Assembly (NCBI RefSeq): GCF_001563285.1
Contig: NZ_CP005188.1
Coordinates: forward strand, 2,237,501 to 2,301,500
Reading direction: 5' to 3'
From: Sphingobium sp. MI1205
Lineage (GTDB): Bacteria; Pseudomonadota; Alphaproteobacteria; Sphingomonadales; Sphingomonadaceae
Length of the DNA: 64,000 bases
The translations under genes were made by a program, and so were the position numbers. The notes below the pieces were generated by a model. It searched no databases. It had not been told where the DNA came from and was given only the letters and a program-made list of their open reading frames with translations. Shown here piece by piece: positions 1 to 9,838 of the stretch. How positions within the stretch are numbered: the stretch's first letter is position 1; the number at the start of each line of letters is the position of its first letter.

Positions 1-585
1 CTGACCCAGCAGGCTGGCGACATTCTGCGCGCGGCGAAGCGACAGGCCGTCATTGTAACGGGTACTGCCCGACGTGTCGGTGTAACCGGTGACGCCGAAA
101 CGCGTCCATCCGCACTGACCGGCAGACTGCGTCAGCTGACCGACCGTCGCCGCCCCTTCGGGCAGCGGCGTGTCCATGTTCCAGTCGAAGAAGATGGACA
201 CCGCCGGTGCGGTACAGTCCAGCGCGGGTGGGGCTGGAACTGCGGCCGACACCGGCGGCGGTGGCGATGCCGAGAGGCGCGCCACAAACTCGTCGCACTT
301 GTTGATGCTGTCCGCATCCTTCGTGCCGGATTTCATGAAGCCGATCGCGATGCCACACTGGTTCTTGGCCTCGACGGCCCAGACCCAGCGGCTATCCTGT
401 GCCGCACGCAGGCTGGCGTCCCCGCTCGCCGCTACCGCCGTATCGTAACGGCTTCTCAGCGCATCGTTCAGCTCCGCCTTGCCCAGCTGCAAGAGGGGCG
501 AAGCAGGCGCGGCCCAGGCCGCGCTCGACATCATCCCCACCAGCAGGCCGAAAGTGGCAATCCTTCCCACCCCGTTTTTCATCAT
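1..585 (-). CDS. OmpA-family peptidoglycan-binding protein (C-terminus beyond window edge)
   Basis: The 195 visible codons begin with a signal peptide (about residues 1-25, ending SSAAWA) behind a GGGGAGA ribosome site. The last 60 residues carry the start of an OmpA C-terminal domain: GYTDTSGST followed by NDGLSLRRAQNV, which fits the family pattern N-x2-LS-x2-RA-x2-V. Such domains anchor envelope proteins to peptidoglycan. The start at 585 is the first of two adjacent ATGs. The gene lies 52 bases downstream of the giant adhesin on the same strand, a place where sphingomonads often keep an OmpA-like partner together with type I secretion genes; that functional link is inference. The reading frame is open to base 1, so the protein is truncated only by the window. 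Confidence 0.85.
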   Translation of the reverse strand, partial: MMKNGVGRIATFGLLVGMMSSAAWAAPASPLLQLGKAELNDALRSRYDTAVAASGDASLRAAQDSRWVWAVEAKNQCGIAIGFMKSGTKDADSINKCDEFVARLSASPPPPVSAAVPAPPALDCTAPAVSIFFDWNMDTPLPEGAATVGQLTQSAGQCGWTRFGVTGYTDTSGSTRYNDGLSLRRAQNVASLLGQ

Positions 586-637
586 CAATCTCCCCATTAT
601 ATCCCCGCGAGAGTTCGTGTTTTCGCCTGTCCGCCGA

Positions 638-3600
638 TCAGCCATGGGCCACCGCCATCGCGTCATGCGCGGCAAGGGCCGCGTCGAAGACGGACGCCGC
701 GAACGCCATGTGGCCGGTGTCGATCGGTTCGGCCGCAATCGGATTGAACAGCGCAGGCGCAATGTCCCCCGGCAGCGCTGCCAGCAGCGTGTCGATATCC
801 GGTGCACCGATCGCGCCCAGCGCTTCGCTGACGACCTCGGCGACATTTGTCGGGGCAGCGCTCTGCGCAACCGCAAGCAGTGCCGCGCTGCCGTCGAATG
901 CAGGCAGGTCGATCGACTGCGCCAGCAGCCCCTGATGATCGCCAAGATCGGGCTGCGCCGTTTCGACGCTGGCCTCCAGCGGAGCCGGCGCATCGCTGGC
1001 ATCAGCCAGCGTCGCATGATCCGTCACGGGTTCGTCCCCGCCATGGCTGCTGTCCGCGACAGGCTCGTCGCCCGACTGCAAGGCTGGATCTTCGGTGGAG
1101 CCGAGCGATGTGGACTGGCTGTCCTCCAACGATGCTTCCGCCTCGACCGGGGCCGTGCTTGCCAGCATTGCGTCGGCCAGCGGCGCATCCTGTTCGGCAA
1201 CGACCGGCGCCGGCTCCTGCTCGACCGCTTCAACCGCACCCGCCACCGCGACCAGGCTGGCCGCGATCAGTGCCTGATTGAAGGCGCTGCTGCTGGTCTC
1301 CGTCGTCTTGCTCGCCTCGCTCAGGCTGGAAGTCGCGAACATGACGTCCCCGACCGTGCCCTTGGTGCCATCGGCCCGGATATAGCTCGCCTCGCCCAGA
1401 ACCGTGACGTCGCCGCCAGCGGCCTGATAGCTTGCGCCATCGGACGTCAATTCGATGGCGGCGATCTCCGCATCGGTCAGCGACCTGAACTCGCCAGCGT
1501 CGACCCGCCCGTTGCTGTTGGCGTCTTGCCAGATGCCGAACTCGGCAAAGGCAGCGTCCTTGGCGTCGAAGACCCCATCGCGATTGCTGTCATAGGCCAG
1601 CCGCAACCCTTCCAGGTCGCTCGCGGCCCCCGGCGCGTCGTCGGCAAAGACGATGTCGTACCCCCCGCCCGTTGCGTGAGCGAGCAGCCCGTCGTCGGAC
1701 GAAACCCAGGCCGTATTGACCAGCCCGGCGCCATAATCATGATGGACGCCAGCCGACAGACCCACAAACTCCAGCCCGTCGCCATCCAGGTCGAGCGCGA
1801 TCGGCGGCACTGGCGATGTTGGCGCGGTCGCCGTGATCGACAGGTTCCCGCTAGCCGTACTGTCGCCGTCGCCGTCGATGATCGTGACGGGGATGGTAAA
1901 GTTGACCGGCTGCGTCGTTTGAACGGCTGCAAAGAAGTCGCCGATCTTGAACGTCTCGCCACCCGCATGGTGGAACTCGATGCTGTTATACTGGGTCGCC
2001 GTGAACGCGCCAATGCGAGTATTATCCACCACATTCGTTACGGTCGCTTCCTGACCGCTGAACGTGACGTTGAACACATGCCCGCCAACCGTGACAGCAC
2101 CATCGACGGTGACCTGCTTCGTCTCACCATTATAGCTGATAGCGACGGCATTGATCGTGTCCTTGACGCCGTCACCGATGTCATTGTCGGCATCGACATC
2201 ATCGCGCGCGACGAGCCGGACGCTGGTGGTCTTGTTGTTACCGATTGATGTGAACAGGGCCGAAGCGCCGTTCACATTATAGTGCGCTTCAAAAGCGTGG
2301 TTCTGGTTGGTGAGGTCGCTGTAATCCTTGCCCGCTTCCGGCGCCCCGGTGAGATCAACAACGAAATCAACCCGGACGGCCTCGCCCAGTTTCACTGAGT
2401 TGCCGTCGCTGACACCGCCTTCAGAGGCGTTGGTGTTCATCGTGCCGCCGTCAATGCCGCTGGTCATTGGCGTCAGCAGCAGGTCCCTACTGTTGTCGTT
2501 ACCAGCTGTCGAGAAGCCGGCCCACGCGCCATTGCCACCGACAAAGTCATACCCACCGCCATTGAAATCCACCGTAGTCAGTGAATCGAGCGGTTGATGC
2601 ATGGTGACGACATATTTGTCGGAAAAGGATGTCGGCTGAAGCTGGACGGTAAAGACCGACCCGCCGGTGTTGCTGGCCGTCAGCGTCAAGCCGTCGGGCG
2701 AAATCGCGTAGCTCAACGCCTGCGATCCCGAAGTCAGCCCTCGCGCGATTAATGTGTCGATGGAAGCCTGGGTGAAGATGATCTTCCCGCCATCCGCCCC
2801 ATAATTATTATCGACGTCAAAATCGGCATCCAGGAACGCACTGCTCGTCTGGTTTGCGCTGTTGGTAACGCTCACCGCCAGCGGAGCCGTGCCGATCGGC
2901 GCATCGTCGATCACCGTGACCTGCGCAGTCGCCGATGCGATACTATTATCCGTATCGACCGCCGTCACCGTGATCCCACTGATGACGATATTGCCTGTCC
3001 CGCCAAAGGGATGCGGGAAATTGTCGCTGATCGTGACCGATACGGTCGCCGATCCCGATGCCCCGGCCAGGATAGGCAGCGCCGGCGGAACGAGGGTCAG
3101 CGTGATCGCCGCGATCCCGCCAATCGTGCCGGTGATCTGGGTGGGGCTGTCCAGCGTCCACACGATATCGTCGCCCGCGACCCCGTCAACATTGGCGGTA
3201 ATCCCCGCGACCGTCGTGAACGCCACGCCGGTGATGTTGTCCGATCCCGCCAGGAAACTGACGGTATCGCTGCCCGCCTCGGCTGGCGAAGCCGGGTTCG
3301 TACCCTGCGCATTTATGGTGCTCAGCGCTTCTTCATCGACCGTGACCGCTGCATTTTTCGTCGCGCTCGGCCCCGCCCCATCGGTGACGGAGATGGTCTG
3401 CGTGTCCTGCGCAACGTCATTGTCCGCGTCCGTCACCTTGACGGTGAAGCTGACCGACGGGTTCAGCGCATTGTTCAGGTTGTTGTTGGAGACAAAGCTC
3501 CAGGTGCCGTTGGCATTGACCGTCAGCGTGCCCAGACCCGTATCGATCGGCGTACCGACCGCATAGCTGTTCGCCCCCACCAGAACGACCGTCGAAGCGC

Positions 3601-6600
3601 CCGGCTGGTCCGCCCCAATCGTCTGCGACCAGGTGCCGCTCGCCGTCGCGCCTTCGACCACGCTGGTCTGGCCATCAACGCTCAGCGAAGGAATGTCGTC
3701 GGACACTGACAGCGTCACCGCGACCGACGCGCTGTCGCCATCCTGATCCGAGGCGACGACCGCGATATTCCCCAGCGCCGCCACATCGTCGGCGGTAAAG
3801 GTGGGGTGGCTGTCATAATTGTTCAGCAGGGTCGCGGTGACCGTCACCTCGCCGGTCTGCCCGGCCGCCAGCGGCGAAGCCGTCAGCGTCAGCGCGACGA
3901 TCTTGGTCCCGGTGCCCACCGGCCCGTCCCAACCCTCGATCAGCGTGTCGGACACCCGGTTCCACGTCAGCCCGCCGCCCAATGTCGCCACGCTCGATGC
4001 AAAGGCAAAGCCCAGCGCGTCCGACCCGGCGGTGAAGCTGATCTTGCCCGAAGCAAAATCATCCGCGCCCGGCGTACGGCCATCGGCCAGATTCTGGTCG
4101 TCCATCTGCAGGCTCAACGGCGCGCCTGCGGACGGCCCCGCTCCGTCGGTGATGGAGATGGTCTGCGTGTCCTGCGCAACGTCATTGTCAGCGTCCGTCA
4201 CCTTGACGGTGAAGCTGACCGACGGGTTCAACCCATTGTTCAGATTATTGTCGGAGACAAAGCTCCAGGTGCCGTTGGCGTTGACCGTCAGCGTGCCCAG
4301 CCCCGTGTCGATCGGCGTACCGATCGCATAGCTGTTCGCGCCCACCAGCACGACCGTCGAAGCACCCGGCTGGTCCGCCCCAATCGTCTGCGACCAGGTG
4401 CCGTTCAGCGTCGCGCCTTCGACCACAGTCGTATCGCCATCGACCGCCAGGATCGGCGCGTCATCCTGCACCGTCACATCAATGCTGGCGGACGGCGACA
4501 CATCGCCATCGCTGTCCGTCACGCGGACGGCAAAGCTGTCGCCCGGCAATGTGTCGGCCGCACCGCTGATGCCGTCTCCATCGGAAGGGTTGCTGTCCGG
4601 ATGCGCCGGATTGTTGGCGGTCAGCGTATAGCTGTAGCTATACTGGCCAAGACCGTCCGACGTCACCGTCAAGGTTCCAGCCGCGCCCTGAACCACCACC
4701 GGCGATCCCACCGTCGCGCCGGTCACATCGACCCAGCCATTGCTTCCCTGAACCTCGACCTTGGCCAGCGTGTCGCCGCCGGTCGTGATCGTCATCGCCC
4801 CGCTCGCTGTCTCGCTATCGCCCGCCGCCTGCGTTCCGTTGGGAAGGCCCGCTTCCGACACCGTCAGGTCGCTGACCAGCACGACAGGCGTAGAGTCGCC
4901 CGCCAGCACTATGGTCACGGTCGCGGTGGAACTGTCCCCGTCGCCATCGGTGATGGTGTAGGTGAACTGGTCCTCACCCGTCGCACCGGCTGTCGGCGTG
5001 TAAAGGAACACGCCATTGCCCTGATAAACCGCCGTGCCCTGAGCAGGACCGCTCGTCAGGACCAGTTGCCCGCCAACCGCCAGATTGACGCCGTCCGCGC
5101 CAAGCGTGTCAGCCCCGGCTGCGCCCGTCGTCGTGCCCTCACCCGTGATGACGTTGATGAGCATCGCGGCATCTTCCGCCGGCTGGGTCGCAGCATCGTC
5201 GCGCGCTTGCGGCGCATCGTCGAGCACGGCAACGTCCAGGCTGGCGTTGGCCTTCGACCCGTCGCTATCGGTCACTTCCACCGGGAAGCTGTTCGTCAGG
5301 CTCGCCCCATCCGCGCCAGTGTGCAGCAGCGTGTTGTCGTTCAGCACATAGCTGTAATGAACGGTGCCGCCGATCACATCGCCATCGGCGCCCGGCGTGG
5401 GCGTGAAGCTATCAATGGTCAGCGTGCCATAGGCGTTGGTGATGACCACGCCCGAAACGAAAGATCCATTGGCAAAGATCGTCTGGCCGCCGACCGTGAT
5501 GGTCGCAACCCCGTCAGGCGCGGTCAGCGTAAATTCGCCTGCCTGCGTCAACCCGCCCTCGTCGGGGGAGGTGCCGTCCAGAAGATCATCTTCACGCACG
5601 GTCAATTCCGCACCCTGGCCGCTCAGGCCATTGATGCTCACCCCGTCGTTGCTACCCTCAATCGTGATAACCAAGGACGCCTGCGCGCTGTCATTGTCGC
5701 CGTCAGTGATTACGTAGGTAAAGGTTTCGGTCAGCGTCTCGGTGGAATCGAGGCCCTGTACGACGCCATTGGCGTTGTCGAGCGTATAGACGTAGCCGCC
5801 GCCTTCCTGGATCAGCAGGGTGCCATAGACGCCCTTGATAGGCTGACCAACCTCGCCTTCCGCTCCGCCGAAGGAAATGCCGGTAACGGTCGCGCCATCG
5901 GCGCCCTGAACGTCAGCAACGCCGTCAGTGGCGTTCAAGTCGCCACCCCCCGACCCCGTCAGCACATTGCCATCGGCGACCAGCGGCCCATCTTCCTTGA
6001 CGAAATCAACATCCGACAAGGCGGTCGGTTGATCGTCCAATATGGTGATGACCAGCGTGTCGGTGGCGCTGTCGCCATCGACATCGGTCACCGTCACCTC
6101 GAAACTGTCGGTGACCGGCGCGCCACCGCTATTGTCGGTGTTGGCGGTCAGCGTATAGCTATATTCGATCCGGCCTTCGCTGATGGAGATGATCTCCAGA
6201 TAGCCCTTGTCCGTTTCGATCCGCTGCCCCGCCTCGATAACCGGAATGTCGTTGATCGTCACGGTCGAGGGCGCGTCAGGCGCGGTATAGGTGATGACAC
6301 CCGAAGTCGTTTCGACATCGGCCTCGGCGTTCGATCCCGGCGCAGGTCCGACGCCTTCATCCAGGCCGGATTCATCGACCACCGTACCCTCGCCGATGCG
6401 CGGGATCGAAATGATCATCACATCGCTGTTTGCGATATCGATACGAAGTGTGGCGGCGCTCAGGTCGCCATCGCCGTCGCGCAGCGTGTAGGTGAAGCTG
6501 TCGCTCACGCCCCCCGGCGTGCCTGCGTCGCGCGCATAGCTGTAGCTGCCATCGCCATTCAGCGTCAGCTTGCCATAAGCGCCCTGAATGACCTGTCCGA

Positions 6601-8491
6601 CAGTCTCGGCATTGACCAGCGCTGCCCCGCCCGCTCCAGCCGCGACGCCAGCCACGACCGCGCCATCCGCGCCGCGCGTGTCCGCTCCCGCCGCGCCGGA
6701 TACCGTGCCCGCGCCACTGATGACATTGCCGCCTTCGGGACCATAGGTGCCCGCCGCCACGCCATCTACATCGGCCCGCGCCACGGGCAGGTCATCGACG
6801 ATCTGGACGTCGATCGCCCCCGCCGCCGTCGATCCGTTGCGGTCGGTCGCCACCACGGCAAAGCTCTCGAACAGATTGTCCGCGCCCGCAGCGCCATGAT
6901 CCAGGCTGTTGTCGGCTAGCACGAAGCTATAGGTAAAGCTGCCCGCCGTGGGCACGCCGCCCTGCTGGCTGGTCGCGGTGAAACCGGTAATGGTCAGCGT
7001 GCCAAGCGGCGTCGTCACCACCTGCCCCGCGACAAATGCGCCGTCAGCCAGCACCGTCACGCCGCCCACAGTGACGGTGGTCAGGCCATCCGGGCCGCTT
7101 ACGCTGAACGATCCGCCCTGGGTCAGCGCCGCCGCATCGGGCGAGCTGCCATCGGCCAGATCGTTTTCAAGGACGACCAGTTCCGCGCCGTTCGCGCCCG
7201 GCCCATCGGTCAGGCCGGTGATCGTGACGCCGTCATCCGCGCCGTTGATGGTGATGGTCAGCGTCGCGGACGATGTGTCACCATCCGCATCCGTGATCGT
7301 ATAGCTGAAGCTGTCGGTCAGCGTCTGGCCAGGCGTCAGGAACTGGACAGCCGGGTTATCGTTCGCCAGCTCATACCGGTAACCGCCGCCTGCGGACAGG
7401 ACCAGGGTGCCGTATGTCCCCTCGAAAGTGCCGGTCGTGACGCTGGCTATGCCGTCCGCGCCTTCGACGTCCGCGACGCCATCCGTGTCGTTGGCGTCGC
7501 TGCCCCCCGCTCCGGTCAGCACATTGCCGTCGGCGACCAGCGGGCCGTCCTCCGTCGCGCTGTCCGCGTCATCGACCGCAAGCGGAACATCGTCGGTGAT
7601 GGAGATGGTCAGCGTCGCCGTTGCCTCATCCCCGTCCGCGTCAGTGACGGTCACGGTAAAGACCTCGGCTGGCGGCGCGCCGACGACATTGTCGCTCAGC
7701 GTGTAACTGTAACCGATCGATCCGCTTTCGATGGATGTGATGGTCAGGACGCCCAACGGCGTCGTGAAGGTCTGGCCCACAGTCGTCACGGCTACGCCGC
7801 CGATGGCGACCACAGACGGCCCGTCATTGGCAGAAAAGACGATGGTGCCAGTGGTGCGCTCGCTATCGCCAGCGGCTGCCGAACCGGCAGGCTCCTCGCC
7901 CCGCGCGGGCAGACCGGCTTCGCTTACGACAGCCGTTGCGTTGGTGGCGCCAGCCGGCTGGTCGGGCGTGACGATCTGTACCTCAGGCTCGTCATCCTCG
8001 GTCGGCGCGATCGGCAGTATCTCTTGCTCTTCGGGCTGGGTGAACGACAATTCGGTGGGCGGCAGCAGGTCGCCCAGAGCGTAGGGATCGCCCAACTCTC
8101 CATCGGTGGCCAGGAAATTGCCGCCCGAACTGCGCGCAGGTCCAGCAGCGGGCTGCGGCTCTTCACCGATCAATAGGGCGGCAAGGTTGACGGACGGGAT
8201 CTCAACGTCCCCGATGACGATCCGGGGCACGACCACCGCGCCGTCCAGGATCACCATCTGCGTGCCGTCCGGCAGCGTCACGACCAGGTTGCGGCCATCG
8301 ACTTCGATCTGGTTGATGTCGGTTCCGGCAGGCAGCACGATGACGCCATCGGCGCCCGGCGTTACGGTGCGCATTGAACCCGGCTGAATGGGATCGCCTT
8401 TCACCCGCGCAGCGAGTGCAGCAAGCTCCGGCTCCGGCGCCTGCTGACGGTCAGCGGCGGCATCGACATTCCATTCGCGCTCGAAATCCAT
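638..8491 (-). CDS. Giant repetitive surface protein, probable type I secreted adhesin (2617 aa)
   Basis: A very long acidic, Asp/Thr/Gly-rich protein with almost no Cys. Residues 1-110 form a conserved-looking head with VDGRNLVVTLPDGTQMVIL. From about residue 150 to 2100 it is built of repeated Ig/cadherin-like units that end in variants of TVTDADGD, typical of VCBS/T1SS-143 adhesins. Around residues 2225-2335 lies a calcium-binding-type region with DLDGDGLEF, DSNRDGVFD and DANSNGRVD. The last ~230 residues are Ala/Glu-rich. There is no N-terminal signal peptide, which fits type I export, but classical RTX nonapeptides (GGxGxDxxx) are not obvious. Two 98-residue stretches are nearly identical (DNA 3368-3660 and 4133-4425). 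The ATG at 8491 follows GGATGGAAAG. The role (biofilm or surface adhesion) is inferred from the architecture. Confidence 0.85.
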   Translation of the reverse strand: MDFEREWNVDAAADRQQAPEPELAALAARVKGDPIQPGSMRTVTPGADGVIVLPAGTDINQIEVDGRNLVVTLPDGTQMVILDGAVVVPRIVIGDVEIPSVNLAALLIGEEPQPAAGPARSSGGNFLATDGELGDPYALGDLLPPTELSFTQPEEQEILPIAPTEDDEPEVQIVTPDQPAGATNATAVVSEAGLPARGEEPAGSAAAGDSERTTGTIVFSANDGPSVVAIGGVAVTTVGQTFTTPLGVLTITSIESGSIGYSYTLSDNVVGAPPAEVFTVTVTDADGDEATATLTISITDDVPLAVDDADSATEDGPLVADGNVLTGAGGSDANDTDGVADVEGADGIASVTTGTFEGTYGTLVLSAGGGYRYELANDNPAVQFLTPGQTLTDSFSYTITDADGDTSSATLTITINGADDGVTITGLTDGPGANGAELVVLENDLADGSSPDAAALTQGGSFSVSGPDGLTTVTVGGVTVLADGAFVAGQVVTTPLGTLTITGFTATSQQGGVPTAGSFTYSFVLADNSLDHGAAGADNLFESFAVVATDRNGSTAAGAIDVQIVDDLPVARADVDGVAAGTYGPEGGNVISGAGTVSGAAGADTRGADGAVVAGVAAGAGGAALVNAETVGQVIQGAYGKLTLNGDGSYSYARDAGTPGGVSDSFTYTLRDGDGDLSAATLRIDIANSDVMIISIPRIGEGTVVDESGLDEGVGPAPGSNAEADVETTSGVITYTAPDAPSTVTINDIPVIEAGQRIETDKGYLEIISISEGRIEYSYTLTANTDNSGGAPVTDSFEVTVTDVDGDSATDTLVITILDDQPTALSDVDFVKEDGPLVADGNVLTGSGGGDLNATDGVADVQGADGATVTGISFGGAEGEVGQPIKGVYGTLLIQEGGGYVYTLDNANGVVQGLDSTETLTETFTYVITDGDNDSAQASLVITIEGSNDGVSINGLSGQGAELTVREDDLLDGTSPDEGGLTQAGEFTLTAPDGVATITVGGQTIFANGSFVSGVVITNAYGTLTIDSFTPTPGADGDVIGGTVHYSYVLNDNTLLHTGADGASLTNSFPVEVTDSDGSKANASLDVAVLDDAPQARDDAATQPAEDAAMLINVITGEGTTTGAAGADTLGADGVNLAVGGQLVLTSGPAQGTAVYQGNGVFLYTPTAGATGEDQFTYTITDGDGDSSTATVTIVLAGDSTPVVLVSDLTVSEAGLPNGTQAAGDSETASGAMTITTGGDTLAKVEVQGSNGWVDVTGATVGSPVVVQGAAGTLTVTSDGLGQYSYSYTLTANNPAHPDSNPSDGDGISGAADTLPGDSFAVRVTDSDGDVSPSASIDVTVQDDAPILAVDGDTTVVEGATLNGTWSQTIGADQPGASTVVLVGANSYAIGTPIDTGLGTLTVNANGTWSFVSDNNLNNGLNPSVSFTVKVTDADNDVAQDTQTISITDGAGPSAGAPLSLQMDDQNLADGRTPGADDFASGKISFTAGSDALGFAFASSVATLGGGLTWNRVSDTLIEGWDGPVGTGTKIVALTLTASPLAAGQTGEVTVTATLLNNYDSHPTFTADDVAALGNIAVVASDQDGDSASVAVTLSVSDDIPSLSVDGQTSVVEGATASGTWSQTIGADQPGASTVVLVGANSYAVGTPIDTGLGTLTVNANGTWSFVSNNNLNNALNPSVSFTVKVTDADNDVAQDTQTISVTDGAGPSATKNAAVTVDEEALSTINAQGTNPASPAEAGSDTVSFLAGSDNITGVAFTTVAGITANVDGVAGDDIVWTLDSPTQITGTIGGIAAITLTLVPPALPILAGASGSATVSVTISDNFPHPFGGTGNIVISGITVTAVDTDNSIASATAQVTVIDDAPIGTAPLAVSVTNSANQTSSAFLDADFDVDNNYGADGGKIIFTQASIDTLIARGLTSGSQALSYAISPDGLTLTASNTGGSVFTVQLQPTSFSDKYVVTMHQPLDSLTTVDFNGGGYDFVGGNGAWAGFSTAGNDNSRDLLLTPMTSGIDGGTMNTNASEGGVSDGNSVKLGEAVRVDFVVDLTGAPEAGKDYSDLTNQNHAFEAHYNVNGASALFTSIGNNKTTSVRLVARDDVDADNDIGDGVKDTINAVAISYNGETKQVTVDGAVTVGGHVFNVTFSGQEATVTNVVDNTRIGAFTATQYNSIEFHHAGGETFKIGDFFAAVQTTQPVNFTIPVTIIDGDGDSTASGNLSITATAPTSPVPPIALDLDGDGLEFVGLSAGVHHDYGAGLVNTAWVSSDDGLLAHATGGGYDIVFADDAPGAASDLEGLRLAYDSNRDGVFDAKDAAFAEFGIWQDANSNGRVDAGEFRSLTDAEIAAIELTSDGASYQAAGGDVTVLGEASYIRADGTKGTVGDVMFATSSLSEASKTTETSSSAFNQALIAASLVAVAGAVEAVEQEPAPVVAEQDAPLADAMLASTAPVEAEASLEDSQSTSLGSTEDPALQSGDEPVADSSHGGDEPVTDHATLADASDAPAPLEASVETAQPDLGDHQGLLAQSIDLPAFDGSAALLAVAQSAAPTNVAEVVSEALGAIGAPDIDTLLAALPGDIAPALFNPIAAEPIDTGHMAFAASVFDAALAAHDAMAVAHG
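3368..3660. repeat. Internal adhesin repeat, copy A (293 bp)
   Basis: Nearly identical to 4133-4425 at a spacing of 765 bp (255 codons, in frame). It encodes one Ig-like unit of the adhesin (about residues 1610-1708). The few differences are mostly silent or conservative, for example Asn/Asp in the NNNL motif and Ala/Gly in LNNALNP. Confidence 0.9.
4133..4425. repeat. Internal adhesin repeat, copy B (293 bp)
   Basis: Partner of 3368-3660, encoding about residues 1355-1453 of the adhesin. The near-identity at DNA level, while other units in the protein have diverged, points to recent duplication or gene conversion. It is also a likely site for assembly error or for unit loss and gain by recombination. 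Confidence 0.9.
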
Positions 8492-8870
8492 CTTTCCATC
8501 CCAACCTGCGTCATGGGGACGGACCGAAGAAGCGCGCAGAAGACCGCTTTCCGAACGCTGTCATGCGTCCGAAATGGCTCTTCCTCGACATACGGCATTA
8601 GCGGATCAGCTATTGCCCCTTGTCTGCAATCTCCCGTCGGCAGGACTTCCCAGTCCTTTGCCGCCCCGGATTAACCCTTTTGTCTTTTATTTCTGACCCG
8701 ATGAAACATCATATTAGGTTGGAGTTAGGGGAGTCACTTGATTTCGACTTTTGTTAACCATTTTAATATTATAGCGGCTTAAAAATAACCGATGATTTAT
8801 TACTTTGGATATAGCTTATTTTTTTACACTATATCTTCAGAACTATAGCTTCGACTTGACCAAGGTTAAC
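8492..8870 (-). promoter_or_regulatory. AT-rich upstream region of the giant adhesin
   Basis: The adhesin gene is preceded by a non-coding stretch. From about 8680 to 8865 it is strikingly AT-rich for this genome, with runs such as TTTTAATATTATAG and ATAGCTTATTTTTTTACAC. I find no convincing gene in 8492-9212. This is the natural place for the adhesin promoter and for regulators that favour AT-rich DNA. No specific operator can be named from sequence alone. Confidence 0.5.
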
Positions 8871-8980
8871 GCTTGAAAGCATCAGAGACGCGACTCGGAT
8901 CGGAGCGAAGTCCGATCACCGCACCATGGGAACACGCTGTCTTGAAAATCCGACCTGCATCTGAGCCTGCAAAGAAAAAA

Positions 8981-9010
8981 GCGGGCGACCAGCCTCGGCC
9001 GATCACCCGC
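8981..9010 (-). terminator. Bidirectional-looking hairpin terminator
   Basis: An 8-bp stem (GCGGGTGA / TCGCCCGC with one G-U pair on the minus strand) has an A-rich tract at 8971-8980 on one side and a T tract at 9013-9020 on the other, so it can end transcription in either direction. On the minus strand it lies about 200 bp after the TPR gene and would insulate it from the adhesin promoter. Confidence 0.7.
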
Positions 9011-9212
9011 TCATTTTTTTGCGACCCATAGGATTTCTTTTCCGGCGCTGTGGTCAGTCCCCCCAATTCACACCAATGCGCGCACTGGTGAAACCTATGG
9101 GAAAATCAAACGCCCCGTCCGATGGATGAGCGTGGGATAGCAGCCGCGGATCGCTTGGCAATTCACCCGAAGAACTATTACTTCTGCTATACGCAGCCCG
9201 CCAGAAAGCCGA

Positions 9213-9773
9213 TCAATCGGTCGCCATATCGGCGTTAACATCTGGTATTTGCGCCAATATCCCCGCCATCCGCCTGCTGCTCTCGCTGGCCGATCCGGTT
9301 GTGCGGCGAAATGTCTCCAACGCATATTTCGCCAGCGGCCCCGCCGCATCGGGCCGTTTGCGCGCGAGATAGAAATCGACGAGATTCTCCAGCGCCATCT
9401 GGCAAGCCGGATCATCCTCGCCCCTCGTCTGTCGATAGCTATCGAAAACGCGGCGCAACAATTGCTCCGCCTCGCGGTACTGCCCCGTCCGCTCCAGTAT
9501 CAGCGCCAGGTCATTGGCTGAAATCAGCGCGCGTGGATCATCAGGGCCGAATAGTTCGTCGGCGATCGCCAGCGCCTTGCGCGCAGGTTCGACCGCGTCT
9601 GCGCCATGCCCTTGCGCATAAGCGGATTGCGCCAGGGCGACGAGACCGCGCCATTCCTTCTCCCGCGCCTCCGTGACACCGGCGACATAGGGCTCCTGCG
9701 CCCAAAGCGGCGGCGCCATCCATGTCAGCAGACCGACGGTAAGGCAGCTTCTACCCCAACCGCGAAAGGCCAT
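9213..9773 (-). CDS. Secreted tetratricopeptide-repeat protein
   Basis: A 186-residue protein with an N-terminal signal peptide (about residues 1-25, ending APPLWAQ). At least two TPR-like helix pairs follow: one around GHGADAVEPARKALAIADEL, the next around RTGQYREAEQLLRRVFDSY. TPR units mediate protein-protein contacts, here presumably in the periplasm; the partner is unknown. The reading frame extends upstream to 9887, but the ATG at 9773 has a strong site (GGGGAGGGG) and places the signal peptide first, so I chose it. It lies 65 bp downstream of the LysR gene on the same strand and could be co-transcribed with it. I cannot assign a specific function. Confidence 0.7.
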   Translation of the reverse strand: MAFRGWGRSCLTVGLLTWMAPPLWAQEPYVAGVTEAREKEWRGLVALAQSAYAQGHGADAVEPARKALAIADELFGPDDPRALISANDLALILERTGQYREAEQLLRRVFDSYRQTRGEDDPACQMALENLVDFYLARKRPDAAGPLAKYALETFRRTTGSASESSRRMAGILAQIPDVNADMATD

Positions 9774-9838
9774 CTTACCCCTCCCCCTCATATCCGCATC
9801 AGCAAGGCGCGCGACAAGGAAAGCCCGCCGCCCAGCGG

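Noticed and set aside
479..2248. 589-codon plus-strand open frame
   Set aside because: Antisense to the adhesin C-terminal half and to the OmpA-like gene start; no motif.
3806..6919. 1037-codon plus-strand open frame
   Set aside because: It lies entirely opposite the giant adhesin; the Arg/His/Gln-rich product has no family resemblance and is a mirror of the GC-biased repeat codons.
638..8491. RTX toxin annotation for the giant protein
   Set aside because: The characteristic GGxGxDxxx nonapeptide arrays are not seen; Ig-like repeats with TVTDADGD fit a VCBS/T1SS adhesin better.
8866..9066. 66-codon minus-strand open frame in the adhesin upstream region
   Set aside because: It spans the hairpin terminator at 8981-9010 and has no ribosome site or recognisable protein.
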